A stretch of 64,000 nt of DNA, taken from NCBI RefSeq assembly GCF_001277295.1, contig NZ_CP011456.1, positions 2,728,001 through 2,792,000 on the forward strand, written 5' to 3'. The position numbers and the translations under genes are program-made. The notes below the pieces were generated by a model. It was not told where the DNA came from, made no database searches, and saw only the letters and a list, made by a program, of their open reading frames with translations. Shown in pieces: positions 43,211 through 51,205 of this stretch (positions within the stretch are counted from its first letter, which is position 1; each line of letters starts with the position of its first letter). This DNA is from Anabaena sp. WA102. GTDB taxonomy: Bacteria; Cyanobacteriota; Cyanobacteriia; Cyanobacteriales; Nostocaceae.

Positions 43211-43548
43211 AATTTAATCCTGGGGATGTGGTAACGGTTGATTTTCCTGGCGCTACAGGTATTAAACGCCGTCCGGCTGTAGTTTTATCATCTGTAATTT
43301 ATCACGCAAATCGTCCTGATGTTATCATTGGATTAATTACTTCTCAAACAACTGCATTAGGTATTACTGACTATATACTTCAAGATTGGAATGAGGCTGG
43401 TTTACGAGTTGCGTCTATTTTTCGCAGTTATATTGTGACACTGCCACCTTCAGCTAATTTTAGTTTAATTGGTCATTTGTCAGAGCGTGATTGGCTTGGT
43501 GTTTGTAATTGTGTGAAAATATCTTTGGCCAAGTTAGATAGTTTATGA
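43207..43548 (+). CDS. MazF/PemK-family mRNA interferase toxin
   Basis: 113 residues from GTG 43207. FNPGDVVTVDFPGATGIKRRPAVVLSS is the MazF/PemK start, with GLITSQ in the middle and GHLSERDWLGVCNCV near the end. The family cleaves mRNA at short motifs. Four-base overlap with the antitoxin gene shows coupling. Intact length; likely functional. Confidence 0.9.
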   Translation: MKFNPGDVVTVDFPGATGIKRRPAVVLSSVIYHANRPDVIIGLITSQTTALGITDYILQDWNEAGLRVASIFRSYIVTLPPSANFSLIGHLSERDWLGVCNCVKISLAKLDSL

Positions 43549-43596
43549 AAGTTTAGGGTTTTTCCCAAGCAAATACGCAAAATGTAAATGGACTGC

Positions 43597-43613
43597 CTCG
43601 GAATTGAACCGAG
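43597..43613 (-). other. tRNA-like T arm, probable tRNA fragment
   Basis: On the minus strand CTCGG-TTCAATT-CCGAG is a perfect T stem-loop, followed by a GCAGTCCA-like acceptor 3' half. Upstream CTTGCATACAAAAG resembles an anticodon arm. No D arm or 5' acceptor half is found, so this is not a complete tRNA. Confidence 0.4.
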
Positions 43614-43644
43614 TTTTCTCCCTTTTGTATGCAAGCATAGATAT

Positions 43645-43749
43645 ATGACTCAAGAGTTATCAGGTGAAAATTTAGATGAGATTTCGGAAGCTATTTTGGA
43701 TTTTTCACAACCTGATAATTTGGTAATTTGGATGGTGAATCAAAGTTAA
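43645..43749 (+). pseudogene. DUF4351-like tail remnant, copy B
   Basis: A 34-codon frame with ATG and TAA, reading LSGENLDEISEAILDFSQPD and ending NQS. It is the same text as copy A at 42742. Full-length parents are DUF2887/Rpn-type nucleases like the one starting at 63802. Too short to be a working enzyme. Confidence 0.55.
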
Positions 43750-43783
43750 AATATTTTCTCACGCAAAGAGGAAAAGATATTTT

Positions 43784-43944
43784 GGCTCTACCGTTCCCTT
43801 TATGTAAAACAACATTTATTGTAGGTTGGGTAGAACGAAGTGAAACCCAACATTAGCGGTAGGATAGTAAGGGGTGTTGGGTTTCGTCCCTCAACCCAAC
43901 CTACAAAAATTAATATTCTTCTCCATAAGGGGAGCGGTAGAACC
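43784..43944. mobile_element. 161-bp insertion with 8-bp target duplication
   Basis: Ends GGCTCTACCGTTCCCTTTAT and ATAAGGGGAGCGGTAGAACC are imperfect inverted repeats. GATATTTT flanks both sides (43776-43783 and 43945-43952). The paralogous copy near 42869-42885 has the uninterrupted site GATATTTTTTATGAG. The interior carries a TAGGTTGGG...CCCAACCTA inverted repeat. No reading frame. Confidence 0.88.
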
Positions 43945-44107
43945 GATATTTTTTATGAGTCGGTTTTAACCGACCTTTGCTTTTAGACAGGGAATTTATT
44001 CCCTGGATATATTTGATGTTTAATTTTGTTACGCTATCTTGTGCTATTTATACAAGATTCTTTTATACTAAAAGCATAACTATCGAGTAAATCAGAGTAC
44101 ATTAACC

Positions 44108-44263
44108 ATGCAAGCATCAGAAACTAAGCTGCAAGAGATTATTGAAGGTAATAAACAGTATGTTGTTCCCTTGTTTCAGAGAGCCTACAGTTGGAAAAAA
44201 TCTCAGTGGGAATCTCTATGGAATGATCACATTTATTCTTTTATAGTACAAATATACTTGTAA
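44108..44263 (+). pseudogene. GmrSD/DUF262-type restriction protein, N-terminal fragment
   Basis: 51 codons. ETKLQEIIEGNKQYVVPLFQ, then QRAYSWKKSQWESLWND, is the conserved start of DUF262 (GmrS-like) proteins, which in full have several hundred residues and often act against modified phage DNA. The frame then runs into HIYSFIVQIYL and stops. Only the first ~43 codons fit the family. Decayed. Confidence 0.65.
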
Positions 44264-44473
44264 ATCCTGTAAACAATTTTTATAAATGTAAGTTTAGATA
44301 CCATATATACGGTTAGCCTAGCGATGTCTATGGGTAAAGAATATTATCAAATCTTCCCAATATTTGGACATCGTTAAACCTGCATTTAGATCCCCGACTT
44401 CTTTGATAAATTATCATTATTTACAAAAGATTAAATTAAGAAGTCGGGGATCTTTAGCCTGAATTGAATCACC
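44264..44473. other. Spacer with palindromic repeat D, copy 4
   Basis: Repeat D copy 4 (AGATCCCCGACTTC...GAAGTCGGGGATCT) occupies 44388-44453, just after the stop of the minus-strand ABC ATPase gene. It could serve as its 3' stem-loop. The rest is AT-rich without genes. Confidence 0.75.
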
Positions 44474-45214
44474 CTAGAGAATTTGGGATAAAAATTTCCT
44501 GGTTCTTTCTTCTTTGGGATTAGTAAAAAAGGTGTCGGGGGTAGAAGATTCAACTAACAAACCGCTATCCATTAGCACTACTCTATCAGCAACTTCTCGC
44601 GCAAATCCGACTTCATGGGTAACAATTACCATTGTCATTCCGTCATTAGCGAGGTTTCGCATTACGTCCAAAACTTCTCTTACCATTTCTGGATCTAATG
44701 CTGATGTTGGTTCATCAAATAACATGATTTTCGGTTGCATTGCTAATGCACGCGCTATGGCTACTCGTTGTTGTTGTCCACCAGATAATTGTCCTGGATA
44801 TTTTTGTGCTTGTGCTAAAATTCCCACTCTTTCTAATAATTGCATTGCTAATTCTTCCGCTTTAACTTTGGATATTTTGCGGACATATATTGGTGCTAAG
44901 GTGATATTTTGTAAAACTGTTAAATGGGGAAATAAATTAAATTGCTGAAATACCATCCCCACTTCTCGACGAATTGTTTCAATATTTCTTAAATCATGAC
45001 TAAGGGTAATTCCGTCAATGGTAATAATTCCTTGTTGATATTCTTCTAAAGCGTTAAATGTTCTAATAAAGGTTGATTTTCCTGAACCAGATGGTCCCAT
45101 TAAAACAACGACTTCTCCTCGTTGTACAGTTAAATTTACACCTTGGAGGGCATGAAATTTACCATACCATTTGTGAACATCTTCAGCAATAATTATCGGG
45201 TTTGATTCTGTCAT
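44474..45214 (-). CDS. Polar amino-acid ABC transporter ATP-binding protein
   Basis: 246 residues, GlnQ/AapP class. Walker A GPSGSGKST near 38, Q-loop GMVFQQFNLFPHLTV, signature LSGGQQQR, Walker B IMLFDEPTSALDPE and switch VTHEVGFA. ATG 45212-45214 follows AAAGGAATAT. It is the fourth gene of a minus-strand unit with NatF-, NatG- and NatH-like proteins. The 343-bp leader holds two further copies of its own ribosome site and first codons. Confidence 0.93.
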   Translation of the reverse strand: MTESNPIIIAEDVHKWYGKFHALQGVNLTVQRGEVVVLMGPSGSGKSTFIRTFNALEEYQQGIITIDGITLSHDLRNIETIRREVGMVFQQFNLFPHLTVLQNITLAPIYVRKISKVKAEELAMQLLERVGILAQAQKYPGQLSGGQQQRVAIARALAMQPKIMLFDEPTSALDPEMVREVLDVMRNLANDGMTMVIVTHEVGFAREVADRVVLMDSGLLVESSTPDTFFTNPKEERTRKFLSQIL

Positions 45215-45557
45215 ATATTCCTTTTGTGTAGTTTAAGATTTAAATAGATATTTAGGAATGTTGGGTTTCCTTGCGTCAACCCAACCTACGGGTAGTTGGT
45301 GATAAAATCATTATTTTTCATCCTGTTTATCCTTTAATCCTGGATATCCTGATTCTGTCATATATTCCTTTTGTGTAGTTGAAAATTTTAAGAATGTTGG
45401 GTTTCCTTACGTCAACCCAACCTACGGGTAATTGGTGATAAAATCATTGTTTTTCATCCTGTTCATCTTTTCATCCTGGGTATCCTGATTCTGTCATATA
45501 TTCCTTTTGTGTAGGTTAAAATTTTAAGAATGTTGGGTTTCCTTACGTCAACCCAAC
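45215..45557. repeat. Tandem repeats duplicating the start of the downstream ATPase gene
   Basis: GATTCTGTCATATATTCCTT occurs at 45204, 45351 and 45487; on the minus strand each is AAGGAATATATGACAGAATC, the ribosome site, ATG and MTES codons. Between them lie GTTGGGTTTCCTTRCGTCAAC repeats and CATCCTG text. The upstream copies would open mini-frames of 16 codons (from 45361) and 8 codons (from 45497). Confidence 0.85.
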
Positions 45558-46706
45558 CTACGATGTTAATTGTTTTTCTAAGTTTTTAGCAGCTAAGGAC
45601 ATTGAATAACAAAATACCCAATAAATCAAACCGATAAATAAATATACTTCTGCATATCTTCCTAAAAATTGCGGTTGTGCTAATATAGAGCGTGCCATTC
45701 CTGTTAATTCTACTAATCCTACTAATGATAAAAGAGAAGTATCTTTAAATAAACCAATAAATTGACCCACAATTGCAGGAATAACTGCGCGTAAGGCTTG
45801 GGGTAATATTACTAATATGAGTAATAAAGGTGTATTTAATCCTAATGCTTTTCCTGCTTCTATTTGTCCTCTGGGAATTGCTTGTAGTCCGCCACGTACG
45901 TTTTCAGCCATGTATGCTGCACTAAATAATATTAATCCGGTAGTACCTCTGAGTAATCTATCTAAACGTAAATCTGCTGGTAAAAATAAGGGTAACATGA
46001 CTTGGGCTAAAAATAGAATCCCAATTAATGGTAATCCTCTGACGATTTCAATATAAAGAATAGAAAACCACCGGACTACGGGTAAATTGCTGGTTCTTCC
46101 TAATGCGAGGAAAACTCCTATGGGGAAGGAAAGGACAATACTAATTATTGCCATTAATAGGGTAAGTAATAAACCATTCCATAAGTTTGTAGATACAGGT
46201 TGTAATCCTAAACCACCACCAATTAACCAGATAATTAGGGGACAAGATAATAACCAAGTTAGCGAAAGCCAAGGTGTAATGATTTTAGTAGATTTCTGAC
46301 CAATTATCAAACCTACAACTATTAAACCTGTAATTAATAATAACCATAAACGGCTTGTTAATGGTATGGGGAAAATAAACCATAAAGTCCCCATCATCAC
46401 AACAGCAATCAAAGAATTGCGGTTTGTGAATATTGCTTTTTTGGTAAATGCACTCGCTGTAATTGCGGTTAAAGTTGTAGATATTCCCAAAACAACCCAA
46501 ATCCGCCAATATAAACTTTGGGGAAATCTTCCTACTAAAAATAAATGTAAATTAACTTGGATTACTTGCCATTGTGCTTTGGTAATTAACCAAATTGCAA
46601 ATCCTTGAACTAACCAAAATAGAAATATAAAACAAACAACAGTTAGTAAACTATTGTACCAATTATTAAAAAGATTTTTTCTGAGCCAACTAAGTTTAAT
46701 CATCAT
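45558..46706 (-). CDS. natH: Amino-acid ABC transporter permease (NatH/AapM-like)
   Basis: About 382 residues from the ATG at 46704-46706 (MMIKLSWLRKN); the frame opens further upstream but that part includes repeat text. Roughly ten membrane helices. The C-terminal permease core has ENVRGGLQAIPRGQIEAGKALGLN (EAA loop), QALRAVIPAIVGQFIGLFKDTSLLSLVG. Length and extra N-terminal helices fit AapM/NatH rather than the short GlnP type. It pairs with the product of 46781-47707. Confidence 0.88.
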   Translation of the reverse strand: MMIKLSWLRKNLFNNWYNSLLTVVCFIFLFWLVQGFAIWLITKAQWQVIQVNLHLFLVGRFPQSLYWRIWVVLGISTTLTAITASAFTKKAIFTNRNSLIAVVMMGTLWFIFPIPLTSRLWLLLITGLIVVGLIIGQKSTKIITPWLSLTWLLSCPLIIWLIGGGLGLQPVSTNLWNGLLLTLLMAIISIVLSFPIGVFLALGRTSNLPVVRWFSILYIEIVRGLPLIGILFLAQVMLPLFLPADLRLDRLLRGTTGLILFSAAYMAENVRGGLQAIPRGQIEAGKALGLNTPLLLILVILPQALRAVIPAIVGQFIGLFKDTSLLSLVGLVELTGMARSILAQPQFLGRYAEVYLFIGLIYWVFCYSMSLAAKNLEKQLTS

Positions 46707-46780
46707 AAAAATGTGAGACTGCATAGAATAATCATCACCCGTATTCATCCGCGTTTATCCGCGTTTATCTGCGTTCAACA

Positions 46781-47707
46781 TTATCTTTCCTTAATTTGCA
46801 CAGAACGATTAAATAAATTCATAGTTAGAGAAATTATCAAACTCAAAGTCAGATAAGTAATCATAATTAACAGCATCACTTCTACAGCTTTCCCAGTTTG
46901 GTTAAAAGTGGTAGAAGCTACGAAATAAATATCAGGATAACCGATAGCGATCGCTAAACTGGAATTTTTGGTTAAATTGAGATATTGACTAGTTAATGGG
47001 GGAATAATCACCCGCAAAGCTTGGGGAAAAATAACCAATCGCATTGCTAAACCTGGGTTTAACCCCAAGGATTTGGCTGCTTCTAGTTGTCCTGTCGGGA
47101 CTGATTGAATTCCCCCGCGCACAATTTCCGCAATAAACGCACCTGTGTAAAAAGTTAACCCCAATAATAAACTAGAAAATTCTGGAGACAAGGTAAACCA
47201 AGGAAGTTCAATTCCGTTTTGGCTAAAATTAGCAAAACCCAAAAAGGAAATTTTATTTTCGGCTTTGGGAAAACTCAAGAAAACTGCAAAATACCAAAAT
47301 AGCAATTGCAATAATAATGGAGTATTCCGAAAAACCTCTACATAGATAACCGTAATATTTCTTACTAACCAATTATCTGATAATCTTGCAATTCCCGCAG
47401 TAATTCCCACAATTGTGGTGAGGAAAATTCCCATTATTGCTATTCTTAGAGAATTAACTAATCCCACTAATAAAGCATAATTATAAGCATCCGTTGGTTT
47501 GTAGTTAATGAGAGTTTCCCCAATATCAAAAGATGCCTGTTGCTTGAGAAAATTAAATCCAAATTGAATTCCTAATTGCTGTAAATTTCGGCTGACATTC
47601 CCCCAGAATATAAAAACTATAACTACTGCTAAAAATACAAAAATTAGCTGTATAGCATTTTGCCAAAAGCGATTATCACGCCAGAAAGGAGGTTTTGAAT
47701 TAGTCAT
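46781..47707 (-). CDS. natG: Amino-acid ABC transporter permease (NatG/AapQ-like)
   Basis: 308 residues. VYVEVFRNTPLLLQLLFWYF, EIVRGGIQSVPTGQLEAAKSLGLN (EAA loop) and QALRVIIPPLTSQYLNLTKNSSLAIAIGYPD are typical of AapQ-type permeases. About seven membrane helices. It forms the channel with the NatH-like protein. 38 bp after the binding-protein gene. Confidence 0.9.
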   Translation of the reverse strand: MTNSKPPFWRDNRFWQNAIQLIFVFLAVVIVFIFWGNVSRNLQQLGIQFGFNFLKQQASFDIGETLINYKPTDAYNYALLVGLVNSLRIAIMGIFLTTIVGITAGIARLSDNWLVRNITVIYVEVFRNTPLLLQLLFWYFAVFLSFPKAENKISFLGFANFSQNGIELPWFTLSPEFSSLLLGLTFYTGAFIAEIVRGGIQSVPTGQLEAAKSLGLNPGLAMRLVIFPQALRVIIPPLTSQYLNLTKNSSLAIAIGYPDIYFVASTTFNQTGKAVEVMLLIMITYLTLSLIISLTMNLFNRSVQIKER

Positions 47708-47745
47708 TGGTCAGTTGTTAATAGTAAGAAATTTCTCTTGCTTCC

Positions 47746-48849
47746 TTAGCGGAAAGGTGGAGAATAGAGTAATCCTCCTTTCGTGGAAATTTGATTTTGT
47801 CCCCGGGGGAGATTTAGTTTTGTTTTTGCTCCCAAATTGCGATCATAAATTTCGCCATAGTTACCAACGTGCTTAATTATTTTGGCAGCAAAATCCTTTG
47901 TTAAACCAATTCCTTCGCCCAGGTTTCCTTCTGTTCCTAAAAAACGTTTGATATCGGGATCTTTACTATTAGCAAACTCTGCTAAATTTTGAGAATTAAT
48001 GCCTAATTCTTCTGCTTTCACCAAAGCATAAACAGTCCATGTGACTATATCACTCCACTTGGTGTCACCCTTAGCAACTGCTGGCGCTAGAGGTTCAGAA
48101 GAAAGAACATCATCTAAAATGATATTATCTTCTGGTTTAGGTAAGGTTGTGCGTCGAGAAACCAGTGCAGAACGGTCTGTGGTGACAGCATCACAACGTC
48201 CTTCTGCGTAAGTGGCAAAGGTAATATTCACATCTTCAAAAACAACGGGTTTATAAGTAATTCCCCGTTTCCGCATTTGGTCTGCTAAATTTTGTTCGGT
48301 AGTAGTTCCAGTTTGCACACAAATGGCTTTGTCTTTCAGGTCTTTGATAGATTTAATATTGCTATTTTTACGCACCATGACCGCTTGACCATCATAAAAT
48401 ACCACAGGGGCAAAATCTAAACCCTGGGAAGTTGCACGGCTAAAAGTCCAGCTAGTATTGCGACTGAGAATATCTACTTCTCCAGTTTGCAAAGCTGTAA
48501 ATCGCTCCTTAGTGTTGAGATTGCGATATTCTACCGCATCTGGATTATCAAATACTGCTGCTGCAACAGCCCGACAAATATCAACGTCAATGCCGCTATA
48601 TTTGCCGTCAGTGCCGACAAAACTAAATCCTGGTAGTTCACCGCTAACGCCACAAACAAGCTGTCCACGGCTTTTAATGCGATTCCAGAGAACGCGAGTA
48701 ACTTGTCCTTGGGGGGTGCTGTCGGGATTTTGTGTGTTGGGATTATTTTGTGGTTGATCATTACAGGCGCTCAGAATTATGATTAAAGGGGCGATCGCTA
48801 AAGGCATCCCTATCCCCTGTAAAATTACAGATAATTTACTAAATTTCAT
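47746..48849 (-). CDS. natF: Amino-acid ABC transporter substrate-binding lipoprotein (NatF/AapJ-like)
   Basis: 367 residues from ATG 48847-48849 (MKFSKLSVIL); the longer frame upstream has no signal sequence. Lipobox LSAC near residue 28. GQLVCGVSGELPGFSFVGTDGKYSGIDVDICRAVAAA and SAVVTDRSAL-like DAVTTDRSALVSRR are AapJ-family signatures. It binds polar/neutral amino acids outside the plasma membrane. First gene of the natFGH-ATPase unit. Nat naming follows the Anabaena N-II system and rests on similarity of order and length. Confidence 0.9.
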   Translation of the reverse strand: MKFSKLSVILQGIGMPLAIAPLIIILSACNDQPQNNPNTQNPDSTPQGQVTRVLWNRIKSRGQLVCGVSGELPGFSFVGTDGKYSGIDVDICRAVAAAVFDNPDAVEYRNLNTKERFTALQTGEVDILSRNTSWTFSRATSQGLDFAPVVFYDGQAVMVRKNSNIKSIKDLKDKAICVQTGTTTEQNLADQMRKRGITYKPVVFEDVNITFATYAEGRCDAVTTDRSALVSRRTTLPKPEDNIILDDVLSSEPLAPAVAKGDTKWSDIVTWTVYALVKAEELGINSQNLAEFANSKDPDIKRFLGTEGNLGEGIGLTKDFAAKIIKHVGNYGEIYDRNLGAKTKLNLPRGQNQISTKGGLLYSPPFR

Positions 48850-48959
48850 AATTGTTTTTCCCAAGAATCTTCTTTGGATGTTTCCACATAATTGAAACAT
48901 TTATTGATACTCGTGGCAAATATATCTTCTTAGGAGAGCAAAATTAAACATTTTGAAAA

Positions 48960-49045
48960 TACCTAAACCCGTGAATTACATAGGGGCAAACCCCTTATAG
49001 TTGCCCCAAATACCGGGGTAGGCACGGGGGCGCTACCCCTACATT
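48960..49045. repeat. Dispersed GC-rich repeat G, copy 2 (inverted)
   Basis: TTGCCCCAAATACCGGGGTA then GGCACGGGGGCGCTACCCCT, the reverse complement of 317-380 with a small insertion. It lies between natF and grxC, which diverge. Confidence 0.75.
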
Positions 49046-49110
49046 AAATTCAAATCTTTTATATAATCAATTTTACCGACCTACCTACAAAAAACCTCTT
49101 AATTAAGAAT

Positions 49111-49431
49111 ATGCTAAATTTTCTCAACTCTCTTCTCGGTCGCCACCCAGAGCAAATCAAAGCCAATGTTGAAATTTATACTTGGCAAACTTGCCCCTAC
49201 TGCATTCGCGCTAAAATGCTACTATCATGGAAAGGTGTTAATTTCACCGAATACAAAATTGACGGTGACGAAACAGCTAGAACAATCATGGCAGAACGCG
49301 CCGACGGTCGCCGTAGCGTCCCCCAAATTTTTATTAATAATCAACATATTGGTGGTTGTGATGACCTGTATCAATTAGATGCAAAAGCTCAACTTGACCC
49401 GCTGTTATTTCAGGTTGCGAGTAATGGGTAA
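49111..49431 (+). CDS. grxC: Glutaredoxin 3
   Basis: 106 residues. Dithiol active site TCPYCIRA near residues 26-33, the cis-Pro RRSVPQIFINNQHIGGCDDL near 68-86. VEIYTWQTCPYC is the GrxC start. Reduces disulfides with glutathione in the cytosol. Followed by tadA 117 bp later after a GC palindrome. Confidence 0.95.
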   Translation: MLNFLNSLLGRHPEQIKANVEIYTWQTCPYCIRAKMLLSWKGVNFTEYKIDGDETARTIMAERADGRRSVPQIFINNQHIGGCDDLYQLDAKAQLDPLLFQVASNG

Positions 49432-49510
49432 TGGGTAATTAGTAATTTTCCTCTTCCTCTTCTTCCTTCGTGTCCTTCGTGCCTTTGTGGTTCGTTAACT
49501 CCTGACTCCT

Positions 49511-49532
49511 GGGCGCAGGCCCTGCGCCCCTA
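49511..49532. repeat. GC palindrome F, copy 5
   Basis: GGGCGCAGGCCCTGCGCCCC followed by TAC, 17 bp before the tadA ATG, close enough to affect its translation start. Confidence 0.8.
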
Positions 49533-49548
49533 CCCCCTTCTTCCCCTC

Positions 49549-50028
49549 ATGCTTGAACACCCAGAATATTTAAAACATCGAAAATGGATGAATCACGCTC
49601 TGGAATTGGCACGAGTGGCTGGTGATGCTGGTGAAGTTCCTGTGGGGGCTGTGATTGTTGATATGAATAATCAATTGGTTGCTGTGGGTGAAAATCGCAA
49701 AGAGCGAGATCAAGATCCTACTGCACACGCAGAAATTATGGCGATTCGGGCTGCTAGTCAAGTTTTACAAAGTTGGCGCTTGCATCAATGTACTTTATAT
49801 GTCACTCTAGAACCCTGTCCGATGTGTGCTGGTGCTATAGTTCATGCCCGATTAGGAAAATTGATCTACGGCGTGGACGATACCAAAACTGGTGCTATTC
49901 GTACTGTTATTAACATTCCTGATCACCCAGCATCTAATCACCGAGTGAAAGTGGTGGGGGGTATTCTAGAATCAGAATGTCGAGAACAATTACAAAGTTG
50001 GTTTGTTACCCAACGTCAGCAAAAATAA
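49549..50028 (+). CDS. tadA: tRNA-adenosine(34) deaminase
   Basis: 159 residues of the cytidine/deoxycytidylate deaminase fold. Zinc ligands are visible in DPTAHAEIMAIR (His and catalytic Glu, near 60) and LEPCPMCAGAIVHARL (two Cys, near 90). ALELARVAGDAGEVPVGAVIV and the TadA-type ending HRVKVVGGILESECREQL agree. It converts A34 to inosine in tRNA-Arg(ACG). Confidence 0.95.
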   Translation: MLEHPEYLKHRKWMNHALELARVAGDAGEVPVGAVIVDMNNQLVAVGENRKERDQDPTAHAEIMAIRAASQVLQSWRLHQCTLYVTLEPCPMCAGAIVHARLGKLIYGVDDTKTGAIRTVINIPDHPASNHRVKVVGGILESECREQLQSWFVTQRQQK

Positions 50029-50140
50029 CAGACACAGATCAAACTGTCCAAATGGAAAAACACAAATTACCCAAGAAAATCTACGGTGGACATAATCAAG
50101 TTTGTGTCATCTTTTATTCGCAAAAAAATCAGCCACCGTC

Positions 50141-50932
50141 ATGATCAAATCATACTTTGCTTCTACTAACCGCCATTCTCAAACTAGAAATACGCCTGTA
50201 AATCCTCACCTCGACTCCCCTCGGCAACCTTCGGTGCTTCAGAATACCTCGCGGGTTTCGCCTTTGTTAATCCGTGTTGCTTATTTTCTGGGACACTACA
50301 TAGTTTTGCCATCTTTCTTTGGGCATATTAAGGTGACTGGAAGAGAAAATATTCCTACAAGTGGACCGGTAATTCTTGCCCCTACCCATCGTTCCCGCTG
50401 GGATTCCTTGGTTTTGCCCTATGCTACTGGTCGTTGTGTGACGGGTAGAGATATGCGATTTATGGTAACGAGTAATGAATGTCAAGGGTTGCAAGGTTGG
50501 TTTGTGCTGCGAATGGGTGGTTTTCCTGTGAATATTGAACGTCCGGCGATCGCAACTCTCCGGCATACAGTAGAGTTAATGCAGCAGGGGGAAATGTTAG
50601 TTATTTATCCCGAAGGTGGCATTCATCGTGATGGTCAACTTCACCCCCTGAAGCCGGGAATCGCTCGTTTAGCTGTGACTGCTGAATCTACCTATCCAGG
50701 ATTAGATATTAAGGTTATCCCTGTCGGTATCCACTACAGTGAACCCTATCCTAATTGGGGTACTGATGTGAATATTCATATTGGTGAACCTATCAAAGCC
50801 GCAGATTATATGAATGGAAATTTAAAACTAGAAGCCAAAAGGCTGACGGCAGATTTAACCCATAAATTAAAACAATTAAGTCATCAAGAAGTAAAAATTA
50901 GCGATCGCATCTTCATAGAAATTCATAATTGA
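50141..50932 (+). CDS. plsC: 1-acyl-sn-glycerol-3-phosphate acyltransferase (PlsC-type)
   Basis: 263 residues from ATG 50141 (MIKSYFAST); an upstream TTG is possible but lacks support. Acyltransferase motif I HRSRWD (H-x4-D), motif II-like GGFPVNIERP, motif III YPEGGIHRDGQLHPLKPGIARLA. Adds the second acyl chain to lysophosphatidate for membrane lipids. The N-terminal ~45 residues are Ser/Asn/Pro-rich and may be a loose extension. Confidence 0.88.
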   Translation: MIKSYFASTNRHSQTRNTPVNPHLDSPRQPSVLQNTSRVSPLLIRVAYFLGHYIVLPSFFGHIKVTGRENIPTSGPVILAPTHRSRWDSLVLPYATGRCVTGRDMRFMVTSNECQGLQGWFVLRMGGFPVNIERPAIATLRHTVELMQQGEMLVIYPEGGIHRDGQLHPLKPGIARLAVTAESTYPGLDIKVIPVGIHYSEPYPNWGTDVNIHIGEPIKAADYMNGNLKLEAKRLTADLTHKLKQLSHQEVKISDRIFIEIHN

Positions 50933-50964
50933 GAGGAGTTCAGGAGTTCAGAAGGAAGAAATTT

Positions 50965-51205
50965 CTCCCCTACTCCCCTACTCCCCCTACTCCCCCTACT
51001 CCCCCTACTCCCCTACTCCCCCTACTCCCCTACTCCCCCTACTCCCCTACTCCCCCTACTCCCCTACTCCCCCTACTCCCCTACTCCCCCTACTCCCCTA
51101 CTCCCCCTACTCCCCTACTCCCCCTACTCCCCCTACTCCCCTACTCCCCCTACTCCCCTACTCCCCCTACTCCCCTACTCCCCCTACTCCCCCTACTCCC
51201 TCACT
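50965..51205. repeat. CCCCTACTCC microsatellite-like tract
   Basis: About 240 bp of CCCCTACTCC/CCCCCTACTCC units, strongly strand-asymmetric (C/T on plus). It starts soon after plsC and ends at the stop of prcA. It yields an artefactual Pro/Leu/Tyr/Ser frame. Slippage during replication is the likely origin. Confidence 0.95.

Noticed and set aside
50965..51205. CRISPR-like appearance of a regularly repeated tract
   Set aside because: Units of about 10 bp run head to tail with no spacers, and no cas gene is in the window.
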